Assembly (NCBI GenBank): GCA_963746605.1
Contig: CAVVCH010000055.1
Coordinates: 1-64,000 of the forward strand
Direction: 5' to 3'
From: CAVQSS01 sp963746605
GTDB lineage: Bacteria; Desulfobacterota; RBG-13-43-22
DNA: 64,000 nucleotides
Both the position numbers and the translations under genes were made by a program. This document shows positions 44,945 through 53,438 of this stretch, piece by piece. The notes below the pieces were generated by a model, which saw only the letters and a list, made by a program, of their open reading frames with translations, did no database searches and was not told the origin of the DNA. Positions within the stretch are counted from its first letter, which is position 1. Each line of letters begins with the position of its first letter.

Positions 44945-45919
44945 ATGACCCGGGCGATTGGACTCCTCTCCGGGGGCCTGGACAGCATGTTGGCCGCCCG
45001 CCTGATCAAAGACCAGGAAATCGACGTCTTGGGAGTGGCCTTCGTAACCCCCTTTTTCGGTCCCGAGAAAGCCCGACAGGCGGCCGAACAACTGCAGATC
45101 CCTTTACAGATCCTGGATATAACCCGGCCCCATTGGGCCATGCTGAAGAAGCCGCGATACGGTTACGGCAAAGGATTGAATCCCTGCATCGATTGCCACG
45201 CCCTCATGCTTCACGAGGCCGGGAAGCTCATGGAGTCTATTGGCGCCGGATTTTTATTCACCGGGGAAGTATTGGGGCAGCGGCCCTTTTCCCAGACCAA
45301 ACCCTCCCTGCGGGCGGTGGAAAAAGCCTCCGGGTGCCTGGATCTGATTCTGCGCCCCCTGAGCGCCCTACTGTTGCCGCCAACCCGTCCCGAGCGGGAA
45401 GGGCTGGTGGACCGAAGCCGGCTGTTGGACATCAGCGGCCGGTCGCGAAAACGGCAGATGGCCCTGGCTGAAAATTATGGTTTGAACGATTATCCAGCCC
45501 CGGCGGGCGGATGCCTGTTGACCGACCCGAATTTTTCCAACCGGCTCAAGGAACTGCTGGCCCATTCACCGGAACCGGAGCTGAGGGAGATCGAATTATT
45601 AAAAACAGGACGCCACTTTCGCCTTCATCCCGGGCTGAAGATAATCATCGGCCGCAATAAAAAAGAAAATGAAATCATCGAAGCACTGGCCGAAGCGCAG
45701 GACCTGGCGGCCCGGTTCATCGGCTTTCCCGGTCCAATAGTTCTGGCCGTGGGCTCCTCCTCAACGGAGGATTGGGAAAGGGCGGCACAGTTGGCCATCG
45801 CCTACAGCGATGCCCCCGAAGGTCATACGGGCTCGGTCCAATTGATCCAACAAGGCCGGACCTGGACACAAAAAGTCCCCAAGCTGCCCAAAGAAACGTT
45901 TAAACCCTGGCTGCTTTGA
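44945..45919 (+). CDS. PP-loop ATPase, ThiI/MnmA-like tRNA sulfurtransferase family
   Basis: 324 residues. PP-loop SGGLDSMLAARLIKDQ activates a substrate with ATP; CIDCH (about residue 80) and the later APAGGCLL cysteine are positioned like the catalytic/persulfide cysteines of tRNA thiolases. Segments FTGEVLGQRPFSQTKPSLRA and RPLSALLLPPT mark the ThiI-related group. The C-terminal part differs from ThiI (no THUMP). It probably thiolates tRNA or a similar RNA; the true substrate is inferred. Linked to the upstream zinc-motif gene. Confidence 0.8.
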   Translation: MTRAIGLLSGGLDSMLAARLIKDQEIDVLGVAFVTPFFGPEKARQAAEQLQIPLQILDITRPHWAMLKKPRYGYGKGLNPCIDCHALMLHEAGKLMESIGAGFLFTGEVLGQRPFSQTKPSLRAVEKASGCLDLILRPLSALLLPPTRPEREGLVDRSRLLDISGRSRKRQMALAENYGLNDYPAPAGGCLLTDPNFSNRLKELLAHSPEPELREIELLKTGRHFRLHPGLKIIIGRNKKENEIIEALAEAQDLAARFIGFPGPIVLAVGSSSTEDWERAAQLAIAYSDAPEGHTGSVQLIQQGRTWTQKVPKLPKETFKPWLL

Positions 45920-45948
45920 ATCCCCCCGAGGGCTGGTCGACGAAATTC

Positions 45949-46638
45949 ATGGCGATCATTGAGATCAAAAACGTTTCCAAATGCTATGATACCGGATCCT
46001 CACGGGTCTGGGCCTTGCAGGGGTTAAGCCTTTCCATTCAGCCGGGGGAACTGATCATTTTCTCGGGGAAAAGCGGCTGCGGCAAGACCACCCTGCTGAA
46101 CCTGGTGGGCGGCCTGGATAAACCTACCTCCGGAGACGTTTGGGTGGGACAGAGAAACATCGCGGTCCTTTCGGAAAAAGAACGCACCCTGTATCGCCGA
46201 CGGGAAGTGGGGACTATCTTTCAATCCTTTAATCTCATACCCATGTTGTCCGTTGAAGAAAATATTGCCCTCCCTCACTGGCTGGAGGGGTTTTCTCTGG
46301 AACAAACTCGTGATCGGGTTGATACCTTGCTGGATCAACTGAACCTGACGCCGCGCAGGAATCACCGGCCCTATGAACTCTCAGGCGGAGAACAGCAACG
46401 GGTGGCCATTGCCCGGGCCTTGATCAATTCCCCCCGGGTCATTCTGGCCGACGAACCGACCGGCAACCTGGATTCCCAGAACGGGTACCAGGTCTTATCC
46501 ATCCTGTCCGATTTGAATCGGGACCAGGGACAAACCATATTAATTGCCACGCATTCCCGGGAAGCAGATTCTTTGGCCAGTCGCGTCATTACCCTTAAAG
46601 ATGGGCAACTTCTCGAATTGCGAGGTTATCAAAGGTAA
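45949..46638 (+). CDS. ABC transporter ATPase, LolD/MacB-like
   Basis: About 229 residues from ATG 45949 (MAIIEIKNVSKCYDTG). Walker A SGKSGCGKTTLLN, Q-loop FQSFNLIP, signature LSGGEQQRVAIARAL, Walker B VILADEPTGNLDS, switch His IATHSREAD. FNLIPMLSVEEN is typical of the LolD/MacB/FtsE branch, which drives mechanotransmission ABC complexes. No permease is adjacent, so it may serve one elsewhere. Same direction as the molybdopterin gene six bases later. Confidence 0.92.
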   Translation: MAIIEIKNVSKCYDTGSSRVWALQGLSLSIQPGELIIFSGKSGCGKTTLLNLVGGLDKPTSGDVWVGQRNIAVLSEKERTLYRRREVGTIFQSFNLIPMLSVEENIALPHWLEGFSLEQTRDRVDTLLDQLNLTPRRNHRPYELSGGEQQRVAIARALINSPRVILADEPTGNLDSQNGYQVLSILSDLNRDQGQTILIATHSREADSLASRVITLKDGQLLELRGYQR

Positions 46639-46644
46639 CGTCAC

Positions 46645-47673
46645 ATGAAAAAAGTCAAGGTCAAGAAAGCGGTCGGTCTGGTCTTAGGCCATGACCTGAC
46701 CCGGATCATCCCCGGACAATTCAAGGGAGTGGCTTTTAAAAAAGGCCATATCATTTGCCAGGAGGATATCCCGGCCCTGTTGGATTTAGGGAAAGAAACC
46801 ATTTTTGTATTGGATATCCCCTTGGGGACCCTGCACGAAAACGAGGCGGCCCAGCGTCTGGCCGAGGCCCTGAGAGGTGAACACCTCGTTCTACAGGGCC
46901 CGACCGAAGGAAAAATCAGCCTGGTGGCCCAAACGAAAGGCCTCCTAAAAATCCAAGTTCCAGCCCTGAACCGAATCAATCTTATTCCGCAGATCATCGT
47001 TTCCACCCTCCACAACCACACCGTCTGCCGGGAAGGGGACGTGGCCGCCGCCACCCGCATCATACCGCTGACCATTGCTGAAAAAAGCATCCTTCGGGCT
47101 GAAAAAATCTGCGCTCGTTTTGGACCGCTGGTCACCATCCAACCCTTTGCCGTCAAAAAAGTGGGCGTAGTGGTGACCGGATCTGAAGTCTTTACCGGGC
47201 GGGTAAAAAACGGTTTTGACCAGTGGGTGGGAAATAAATTGACCGACTACGGCTGCCGGATTGTAAAAAAAGTGACCGTCCCGGACAAGCTGCACCTGAT
47301 CTCCGAGGCCATCCGGGAAATGATCGACCTGGGCTGCGATCTGATCGTAACCACCGGCGGGATGTCCATCGATCCCGACGACGTGACCCGTAAAGGGATT
47401 CGCCGGGCCGGGGCCAGGATTATTTTTTATGGCACGCCGGTCTTGCCGGGGGCCATGTTCCTCTATGCCCGCTTGGGGGATGTCCCGCTGCTGGGCCTGC
47501 CGGCCTGTGTCTTTTACCATCAGGTTACCTTGTTTGACCTGATGCTGCCCCTGATCTTGGCCGGTGAACAGCCTACCAGAAGAGAAATCGCCGCCCTGGG
47601 TCACGGCGGTCTCTGCCGGAACTGTCCGGAATGCCGCTATCCGGTTTGCCCCTTCGGCAAGGGAGGGTATTAG
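46645..47673 (+). CDS. Molybdopterin-binding protein (MoeA/Mog-like domain)
   Basis: 342 residues. The MoCF-biosynthesis fold spans about 165-300: VGVVVTGSEVFTGRVKNGFD, DLIVTTGGMSIDPDDVTRKG, GTPVLPGAMFLYARLGDVPL and LGLPACVFYHQ. The C-terminal tail GLCRNCPECRYPVCPFGKGG adds a cysteine cluster. The N-terminal KAVGLVLGHDLTRIIPG looks like the MoeA start. In this family the protein works with YqeB/YqeC in maturing molybdenum cofactor for selenium-dependent hydroxylases. Directly upstream of yqeB. Confidence 0.9.
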   Translation: MKKVKVKKAVGLVLGHDLTRIIPGQFKGVAFKKGHIICQEDIPALLDLGKETIFVLDIPLGTLHENEAAQRLAEALRGEHLVLQGPTEGKISLVAQTKGLLKIQVPALNRINLIPQIIVSTLHNHTVCREGDVAAATRIIPLTIAEKSILRAEKICARFGPLVTIQPFAVKKVGVVVTGSEVFTGRVKNGFDQWVGNKLTDYGCRIVKKVTVPDKLHLISEAIREMIDLGCDLIVTTGGMSIDPDDVTRKGIRRAGARIIFYGTPVLPGAMFLYARLGDVPLLGLPACVFYHQVTLFDLMLPLILAGEQPTRREIAALGHGGLCRNCPECRYPVCPFGKGGY

Positions 47674-47674
47674 C

Positions 47675-48475
47675 ATGGATTTGTCAGGTTTGAGGGTGCT
47701 TATCCGCGGGGCGGGAGAGATGGCCAGCGGGGTGGCCTGGCGGCTCTTTCAGTCTCATTTCCAGGTCCTGTTGACCGAGATCCCGCAACCCCTGGCCGTA
47801 CGTCGGGGGGTTTCCTTCTGTGAGGCGGTATACGAAGGGCGCCAGTCCGTGGAGGGTGTCGAAGCCGTCCTGATCCAACAACCGGAGGAGTCCGTCGCAG
47901 TCTGGCGAAGCAATCGGATCCCTTTGCTGATTGACCCCGACCTGTCCCAATCCCTCAGGCTGAAACCGGAGGTCCTGGTGGACGCCATCCTGGCCAAGAA
48001 AAATCTCGGGACCCGTATTGCCCAGGCCCCCCTGGTCATCGGACTGGGCCCCGGGTTTCGAGCCGGAATGGACGTCCACCTGGTGGTGGAAACGCAGCGC
48101 GGGCATAATCTGGGGCGTCTTTACAGTCAAGGTGAAGCGGAACCGGACACCGGGGTTCCAGGAACCATTGGCGGTTTTTCAGGCGAACGGGTTTTGCGGG
48201 CGCCGGTGACGGGAATATTAAGGTCCTTGAAAGCCATCGGAGATGAGGTGGCCGCCCGGGAAGTCGTGGCGGAAGTGGACGGAGTTCCTGTCCCCGCCCG
48301 GATCCCGGGGGTCCTTCGCGGGCTGATCCGGAGTGGAACTCCGGTACCGGCGGGCCTCAAGATCGGGGACGTAGACCCGCGGGGGATCACCCTCTATTAC
48401 CAGACCATTTCCGAAAAGGCCCGGGCCATTGCCGGGGCGGTCCTGGAGGGCATCTTACGGCGGTTCAATCAATAA
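47675..48475 (+). CDS. yqeB: Selenium-dependent molybdenum hydroxylase accessory protein YqeB
   Basis: 266 residues from ATG 47675, one base after the previous stop, with GGGAGGG upstream. VLIRGAGEMASGVAWRLFQS (nucleotide-binding start), VDAILAKKNLGTRI, GLGPGFRAGMDVHLVVETQR and GHNLGRLYSQGEAEPDTG are characteristic of the EF2563/YqeB family. Family knowledge: part of the module maturing Mo hydroxylases that carry a labile selenium. With yqeC and the molybdopterin-binding gene it forms a clear operon, and argues the organism uses selenium in more than one way. Confidence 0.93.
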   Translation: MDLSGLRVLIRGAGEMASGVAWRLFQSHFQVLLTEIPQPLAVRRGVSFCEAVYEGRQSVEGVEAVLIQQPEESVAVWRSNRIPLLIDPDLSQSLRLKPEVLVDAILAKKNLGTRIAQAPLVIGLGPGFRAGMDVHLVVETQRGHNLGRLYSQGEAEPDTGVPGTIGGFSGERVLRAPVTGILRSLKAIGDEVAAREVVAEVDGVPVPARIPGVLRGLIRSGTPVPAGLKIGDVDPRGITLYYQTISEKARAIAGAVLEGILRRFNQ

Positions 48476-49242
48476 CCCCTTTATCGCTTGGCGAAGCCTT
48501 AGCCCTTGGCCCCAGGGAATTGATCAGCCTGGTCGGGGCCGGCGGCAAAACCACGTTGATGTTCGCCCTGGCCGGGGAACTTCAGGTTCTGGCCCGCCGG
48601 GTTATCACCACCACTACCACAAAAATTTATCCCCCCCGGCCCGAGGAATCCCCCCGACTCGTAGTAGGCGGACCGGAAGTTTTTCCGTTCCTTGAGAAGG
48701 ATTTGATCCGCTACGGCCATATCACCTGGGCCGCCGGTCGGAACGCCGAAAATAAACTCCTCGGTGGTTCGCTTTCCGACCTCGCGCTCCTCTGGGCCCG
48801 GGGTTGGGCCGACTATCTGATCGTGGAAGCCGACGGTTCGGCCCGCAGGCCGATAAAGGCCCCCAACCAAAACGAACCGCTGGTCCCTCCGGAGTCCACC
48901 TGTTTTATATCCGTCTTCGGTCTTTCCGCCCTCGGACAACCGCTTGATTCGAACTGGGCCTTCCGCCCGGAAATAGTCACCCGACTGACCGGAATTCATC
49001 CCGGGTCCCCGTTGACGGCCGAAGGCCTGGCCGACCTGGCCGCTCACCCCTTAGGAGGGCTCAAGGGCTGGAAGCCTGGCATGCGGGCCCTGGTCTTTTT
49101 GAATCAGATGGATTCCCTAGCCGACGCCCGGCCAATCCGGCATCTGGCCGAGTCCATCCTCCATAAAGGGCAGGGACGGATCGAGCGGGTCCTGGTCGGT
49201 CAATTAAAACCGAAAATACGCTTGATCGTCACCCAATTGTAA
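48472..49242 (+). CDS. yqeC: Selenium-dependent hydroxylase accessory protein YqeC
   Basis: YqeC family: LVGAGGKTTLMFALAGEL (nucleotide-binding), TTTTTKIYPP, DYLIVEADGSARRPIKAPN and the C-terminal FLNQMDSLADARPI. The first unambiguous start is TTG 48520, but the 16 codons upstream (LSLGEALALGPRELI) also match the family, and no ATG/GTG/TTG precedes them. The only position with normal coupling is ATA 48472-74, overlapping the yqeB stop as ATAA where ATGA would be expected; the start is therefore either a rare AUA, a mutated ATG or the TTG. Third gene of the selenium-molybdenum operon. Confidence 0.9.
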   Translation: MTPLSLGEALALGPRELISLVGAGGKTTLMFALAGELQVLARRVITTTTTKIYPPRPEESPRLVVGGPEVFPFLEKDLIRYGHITWAAGRNAENKLLGGSLSDLALLWARGWADYLIVEADGSARRPIKAPNQNEPLVPPESTCFISVFGLSALGQPLDSNWAFRPEIVTRLTGIHPGSPLTAEGLADLAAHPLGGLKGWKPGMRALVFLNQMDSLADARPIRHLAESILHKGQGRIERVLVGQLKPKIRLIVTQL

Positions 49243-49324
49243 CCTATCGCCGATACGGTCTATAATACATTAAATTTTATGGACAAAACGGAGACTAGGT
49301 TATAAAATGGTAAAAAAATCAACC

Positions 49325-50006
49325 ATGTCTAAGATATTGATTGTTGAAGATGATCCGGATATCCGAGAACTGCTCCGCTTCAATCTGGAGAAAGCCGGGT
49401 ATAATCTTTATCCTGGCGGAGGACGGGGAAAAGGCCCTCACCCTGGCCCGACAGCATTCCCCGGATATCATCCTCCTCGACCTGATGCTGCCCGGGGTGG
49501 ATGGACTGGAGGTCTGCCGCACTCTGAAAAAAGACCCGGAGTTGCAACGCATCCCCATCATCATGGTAACGGCCAAAGGGGAGGAGATGGACCGGGTGGT
49601 GGGCCTGGAACTCGGGGCCGACGACTATGTGGTCAAGCCCTTCAGCCTTCGGGAAGTGGCGCTGCGGATCCGAAAACTATTGGACCGAAGGGAAAAGCAA
49701 GCGGCTCCATCCGTTTTGAAAGCGGACCCTCTGGTTTTGGATCTGGACGCCCATACCGCCCGTCTGGGTGATCAATTATTGGAATTAACCGCCACCGAAT
49801 TCCGGCTCCTGGCCTATCTCCTGCGCCACCGGGGGCGGGTCCAGACCCGGGAAATGCTTTTGGATCGAGTCTGGGGGTATTCCTTCGAGGGGTACGGCCG
49901 GACGATCGATACCCATATCCGCCGGGTTCGAAAAAAAATGGGGAAATCCCAAAACCTGATTGAAACGGTCCGCGGAGTCGGCTACCGATTTCAGGCACAG
50001 GAATAA
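49325..50006 (+). CDS. phoB: PhoB-like response regulator (frameshifted in receiver domain)
   Basis: OmpR/PhoB family. Receiver start MSKILIVEDDPDIRELLRFN lies in one frame from ATG 49325; near 49404 a one-base change moves the rest (ILAEDGEKALTLARQHSPDI, ILLDLMLPG with the phospho-Asp, VVKPFSLREV) into the next. The winged-helix domain (LELTATEFRLLAYLLRHRGR, TIDTHIRRVRKKMG) is intact. Followed 11 bases later by the sensor kinase, and by pst genes 2.5 kb on, so a phosphate-starvation regulator is likely. Cells would need the intact frame; sequencing error is plausible. Confidence 0.88.
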
Positions 50007-50017
50007 TCGCGAATCGT

Positions 50018-51802
50018 ATGTGGCTCAAGCGTTACTGGAAATATTTCGGACTTTTCATTTTATCTGCCGGGGTGATTATCGCCCTGATTTCCTCGCATTT
50101 GAGTTTTAACCTCCGCTCCCTGCTCCTGGACCAACTCAGGGAAGAGCTGAGAAAAGACCTGAACCACGCCGCCCGATCCATCCAGGGTCCCTTTGGGCAG
50201 TTCCCGATGGATACCAGGCAGCTTGATCGACTGGCCCGGGACGTCGGGCTTACTGTCGAGGAAAGGATCTCGGTCATCTCGGCCGACGGTCGCATGTTGG
50301 GGGATTCCGCCCGGGAACCCAAACAGTTGGATCTAACCGATGATTACAGCCATCGGCCCGAAATCATTTTGGCCCGGGAAAAAGGCTACGGAGAAATCAT
50401 CCGTCACAGTCCTTTCATGAATATCACCGCCCTGTTTGCCGCCGTCCCCGTTTACCAGGATAAAACCCTGATCGGCTTTGTCCGTCTGGCCCGGCCTTTG
50501 AAGACGGTGGAGGACACGGTTCGGGCCTTTCGGCAAAAGGTGATCCTGTTGGGCGGACTCGTGGGTCTGCTCGCTGTCCTCTTTGGAGTCTTTCTTCTCT
50601 GGTGGATGAATCGCCCATTGAAGGAACTCACCGTCATGGCGGAACAGATGGCTGAGGGTCACTTGAAACAACCATTGCATTTGTTCCCCCAGAGTGAATT
50701 CACCCCCCTGGCCCTTTCCCTGGAAAAAATGTCCCGGGACCTGCGGGGCAAACTGGACCTTCTGGACGCCGAAACCAGCCGGTTGCGGGCCATCCTCCTG
50801 GCCATGCGGGAAGGAGTCCTGGTGACCAATGAAAAGGGGTTGATCACCCTGATCAACCCCTTCCTCCGCAATATCCTGGGCGGAAAAATCCAGTGGGAAA
50901 ATCGAACCGTCCAGGAAATCTTCATGAACGCCGATTTGCAGAATGCCGTGGATGCCATCCTGCAGGGAGAACCGTTCCATCGCCTGCAGATCAGCCTGGG
51001 ATGGGATTCCCCGCGTTTTTTCGAGGTCCAAATCGTACCGTTGATATCGGTCCATTTACCCCAGGGCGCCGTGGTCATCTTTCATGACATTACCGACCTC
51101 AAACACCTGCTTAAAGTCCGGCAGGATTTCGTCGCCAACGCCTCCCATGAACTGCGGACTCCCTTGACGGCCATCAATGGAGCCCTGGAAACCCTACTGG
51201 CCATTCTTCCCGTGACGGATCAGGATGCCGCCAAGTTCCTGACGATCCTTCAGAAGAATGTTCGGAGAATGAACTACCTCGCTTCCGACTTGCTGGATCT
51301 GGCCAAATTGGAAGGGCAGGAACGGGCGGAGATGTTTTTGGATGAGGTCAAGGTGGCGGACGTGTTAAGATCGGCCCTCCATTCCGTTTCGGACCTGGCT
51401 CGGGAAAAAAACATTACCTTGGATCTGGACCTGTCCGGAATTTCCGAAGGACGTTCCCTGTTCTGGGAGCGAGACCGGGTGCAACAGGCGGTGTTCAACC
51501 TGCTGGATAATGCCGTCAAATATACTCCGCCCGGGGGAAGCGTGCGCTTATCCGCCCGGGAGGCCGATAAATCCCTGGTGATCTCCGTAACCGATACGGG
51601 ATTGGGAATCCCCAAAGAACACCTGGCCCGTATCTTCGAACGCTTCTACCGGGTGGATCGGGATCGCTCCCGGGAATTGGGCGGCACCGGCCTGGGGCTG
51701 TCCATCGTCAAACACATCGTCGAAGCCCATCGCGGGACCGTCGAGGCTCAAAGCGAACTTGGCCGGGGTTCCACCTTCACCCTGACTTTCCCCAAAAAGT
51801 AA
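50018..51802 (+). CDS. phoR: PhoR-like sensor histidine kinase
   Basis: 594 residues. TM1 (YFGLFILSAGVIIALISSHL), periplasmic domain to about 165, TM2 (VILLGGLVGLLAVLFGVFLL), HAMP (NRPLKELTVMAEQMAEGHLK), PAS (about 255-355), HisKA FVANASHELRTPLTAINGAL with the phospho-acceptor His, HATPase N-box NLLDNAVKYTPPGG, G boxes DTGLGIPKEHL and GGTGLGLSIVKHIV. Pairs with the preceding regulator and is upstream of pst genes; phosphate sensing inferred from that context. Confidence 0.92.
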   Translation: MWLKRYWKYFGLFILSAGVIIALISSHLSFNLRSLLLDQLREELRKDLNHAARSIQGPFGQFPMDTRQLDRLARDVGLTVEERISVISADGRMLGDSAREPKQLDLTDDYSHRPEIILAREKGYGEIIRHSPFMNITALFAAVPVYQDKTLIGFVRLARPLKTVEDTVRAFRQKVILLGGLVGLLAVLFGVFLLWWMNRPLKELTVMAEQMAEGHLKQPLHLFPQSEFTPLALSLEKMSRDLRGKLDLLDAETSRLRAILLAMREGVLVTNEKGLITLINPFLRNILGGKIQWENRTVQEIFMNADLQNAVDAILQGEPFHRLQISLGWDSPRFFEVQIVPLISVHLPQGAVVIFHDITDLKHLLKVRQDFVANASHELRTPLTAINGALETLLAILPVTDQDAAKFLTILQKNVRRMNYLASDLLDLAKLEGQERAEMFLDEVKVADVLRSALHSVSDLAREKNITLDLDLSGISEGRSLFWERDRVQQAVFNLLDNAVKYTPPGGSVRLSAREADKSLVISVTDTGLGIPKEHLARIFERFYRVDRDRSRELGGTGLGLSIVKHIVEAHRGTVEAQSELGRGSTFTLTFPKK

Positions 51803-52171
51803 TACGCCGTTTCTCTAAATCTGGGACGCCCACGAAACCGACGGCCACTCAGCTAGTGCGCTAATCGGCCTCGGCCCCTATCAGAAGACCACCCGCAAAA
51901 ACTGTCGCTCAAACTCTTTTCATCTTTCCCTTTGTCCTTTTTTTCCCATTATTGAGGCCGACCCCCTTTGTAACCCACCATACTCCAAGTCTTTTGATGA
52001 CCCCCACGCTGGCCCTTCCTCCTGGAAAATTTGAAAACATGGAGGCCGGGTTAGAACCTAAAAAGCAATAAGGTCACGCTGAATTCTCAAAGACGTCACC
52101 TGATCATCATTAACCTGTCACCGAATCGGACTATCCTTTTTAAAATCCAAATCAGAAGAGAGAGGAAACGC
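51803..52171. other. Gene-free stretch between phoR-like and pst regions
   Basis: About 370 bases without a supported gene. It carries GTCACC at 52097-102 and CTGTCACC at 52116-123, which resemble half-sites of Pho boxes, shortly before the small gene at 52172. Nothing else recognisable, apart from a short run of T near 51946. Confidence 0.4.
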
Positions 52172-52381
52172 ATGCTTCGCACCGTTAAAATTTTGCTCTT
52201 AAACCCCGACCTGCAGATTGTCTACTTGGTTATTGGAAAAGGCTTCCGCATCCGGTCTCAAGTCCCCAGTCAAACCGCCATAAAGCTGCTGGAAGAAGAA
52301 AAAATCGATCTTATCCTCCACCAGCCGGCCGTTCCACTCCCAACCGACGAACAGGACGAGGAACTGGACCAAGCCGCCTGA
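52172..52381 (+). CDS. Tiny receiver-like protein upstream of pstS
   Basis: 69 residues. The body (KILLLNPDLQIVYLVIGKGF, IRSQVPSQTAIKLLEEEKID, LILHQP) has the beta-alpha-beta rhythm of the first half of a response-regulator receiver domain, but no phospho-acceptor Asp and no second half. The tail is acidic (TDEQDEELDQAA). GAGAGAGGAAACGC precedes the ATG. Its place between phoR-like and pstS suggests a link to the phosphate response. Unknown function; may be a degraded receiver. Confidence 0.55.
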   Translation: MLRTVKILLLNPDLQIVYLVIGKGFRIRSQVPSQTAIKLLEEEKIDLILHQPAVPLPTDEQDEELDQAA

Positions 52382-52445
52382 TTTTTGGGGGACAGGGGAA
52401 AAGAGGGAGGTGATGACCGGCAAAAGTAATCGGCTTTTAACCCTG

Positions 52446-52473
52446 CTGTAACAGAACCGTAACAAACCGTAAC
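52446..52473 (+). promoter_or_regulatory. Pho-box-like direct repeats upstream of pstS
   Basis: CTGTAAC (52446), CCGTAAC (52457) and CCGTAAC (52467) are spaced 11 and 10 bases apart. PhoB-type regulators bind seven-base CTGTCAT-like repeats with an 11-base period, so this is a good candidate site about 70-90 bases before pstS. Confidence 0.65.
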
Positions 52474-52539
52474 TATCCTATTAACCAGATACAAAACCAA
52501 AACCATCCTAATCAATGGAATAGCTAAGGAGGACAAAAC

Positions 52540-53436
52540 GTGAAGAAATTATTGGTACTACTTTTAATGACCGCTTTTTCAGGAATCTCGGTCTTTTCCG
52601 GGTCGGCAGGGGCCAAGACCTATCTGCAGGTCAAAGGCTCGGATACGGAAGTGAATCTCGTTCAGCGATTGGCTGAAATGTACATGAAAAAAGATGCCAA
52701 CGCCAGCATCGCCGTGACCGGCGGAGGCTCCGGGGTGGGGATTGCGGCCATTATCAACAAGACCACCGATCTGTGCAATGCCTCCCGGCCCATGAAGGAC
52801 TCGGAAGTGGCCAAGGCCAAGGCCAACGGCGTCAATCCCGTCGGAGTGGCCTTTGCCGTAGACGGTCTTTCGGTGATCGTCAATGCCAAGAATTCCGTCA
52901 AACACCTGACGACCGATCAGATCGGACAGATTTATCGCGGAGAGGTTTCCAACTGGAAACAGCTCGGTGGACCTGATGGGCCTATCACCCTCTACGGACG
53001 TCAGCCGAATTCCGGGACCTTTGTCTTCTTTCGCGAACACATCGTCAATGGCGACTACTCCAACAAGATGAACCAGATGAACGGCAACGCCCAGATCCTG
53101 GAAGCGGTCAAAAAAGACGCCGGGGGGATCGGCTACGTGGGGATCGGCTATGTGGTGGATGATGACGGTAAAGTGGCTCCCGGGATCCAAGTCTTGGAAG
53201 TGGCCAAGGACAGCCGCAGCAAACCCACATCCCCCCTTCAACTGGAAAACATCATGAGCGGCGCCTACCCCATCACCCGGCCGCTCTATCAGTACTTCGA
53301 CAAGAACAACCAGGCCAAGGTCGAGGGTTTCATCAAGTATGAACTCAGCCCGGAAGGAATGGCCATCATTAAAAAAGACGGTTTTTATCCCTTAACCGAC
53401 CAATGGAAGAAATATAATGCCCAATTCGGTTTCTAA
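52540..53436 (+). CDS. pstS: Phosphate ABC transporter substrate-binding protein PstS
   Basis: 298 residues. GTG start with AAGGAGGACAAAAC upstream. Signal peptide MKKLLVLLLMTAFSGISVFS...AGA. Phosphate-binding loops: VKGSDTEVNLVQRLAEMYMK, TGGGSGVGIAAIINKTTDLC and GRQPNSGTFVFFREHIV, as in the PstS subgroup with short mature domain. First gene of pstSCAB, behind a Pho-box-like site. Captures phosphate in the periplasm. Confidence 0.95.
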   Translation: MKKLLVLLLMTAFSGISVFSGSAGAKTYLQVKGSDTEVNLVQRLAEMYMKKDANASIAVTGGGSGVGIAAIINKTTDLCNASRPMKDSEVAKAKANGVNPVGVAFAVDGLSVIVNAKNSVKHLTTDQIGQIYRGEVSNWKQLGGPDGPITLYGRQPNSGTFVFFREHIVNGDYSNKMNQMNGNAQILEAVKKDAGGIGYVGIGYVVDDDGKVAPGIQVLEVAKDSRSKPTSPLQLENIMSGAYPITRPLYQYFDKNNQAKVEGFIKYELSPEGMAIIKKDGFYPLTDQWKKYNAQFGF

Positions 53437-53438
53437 CG

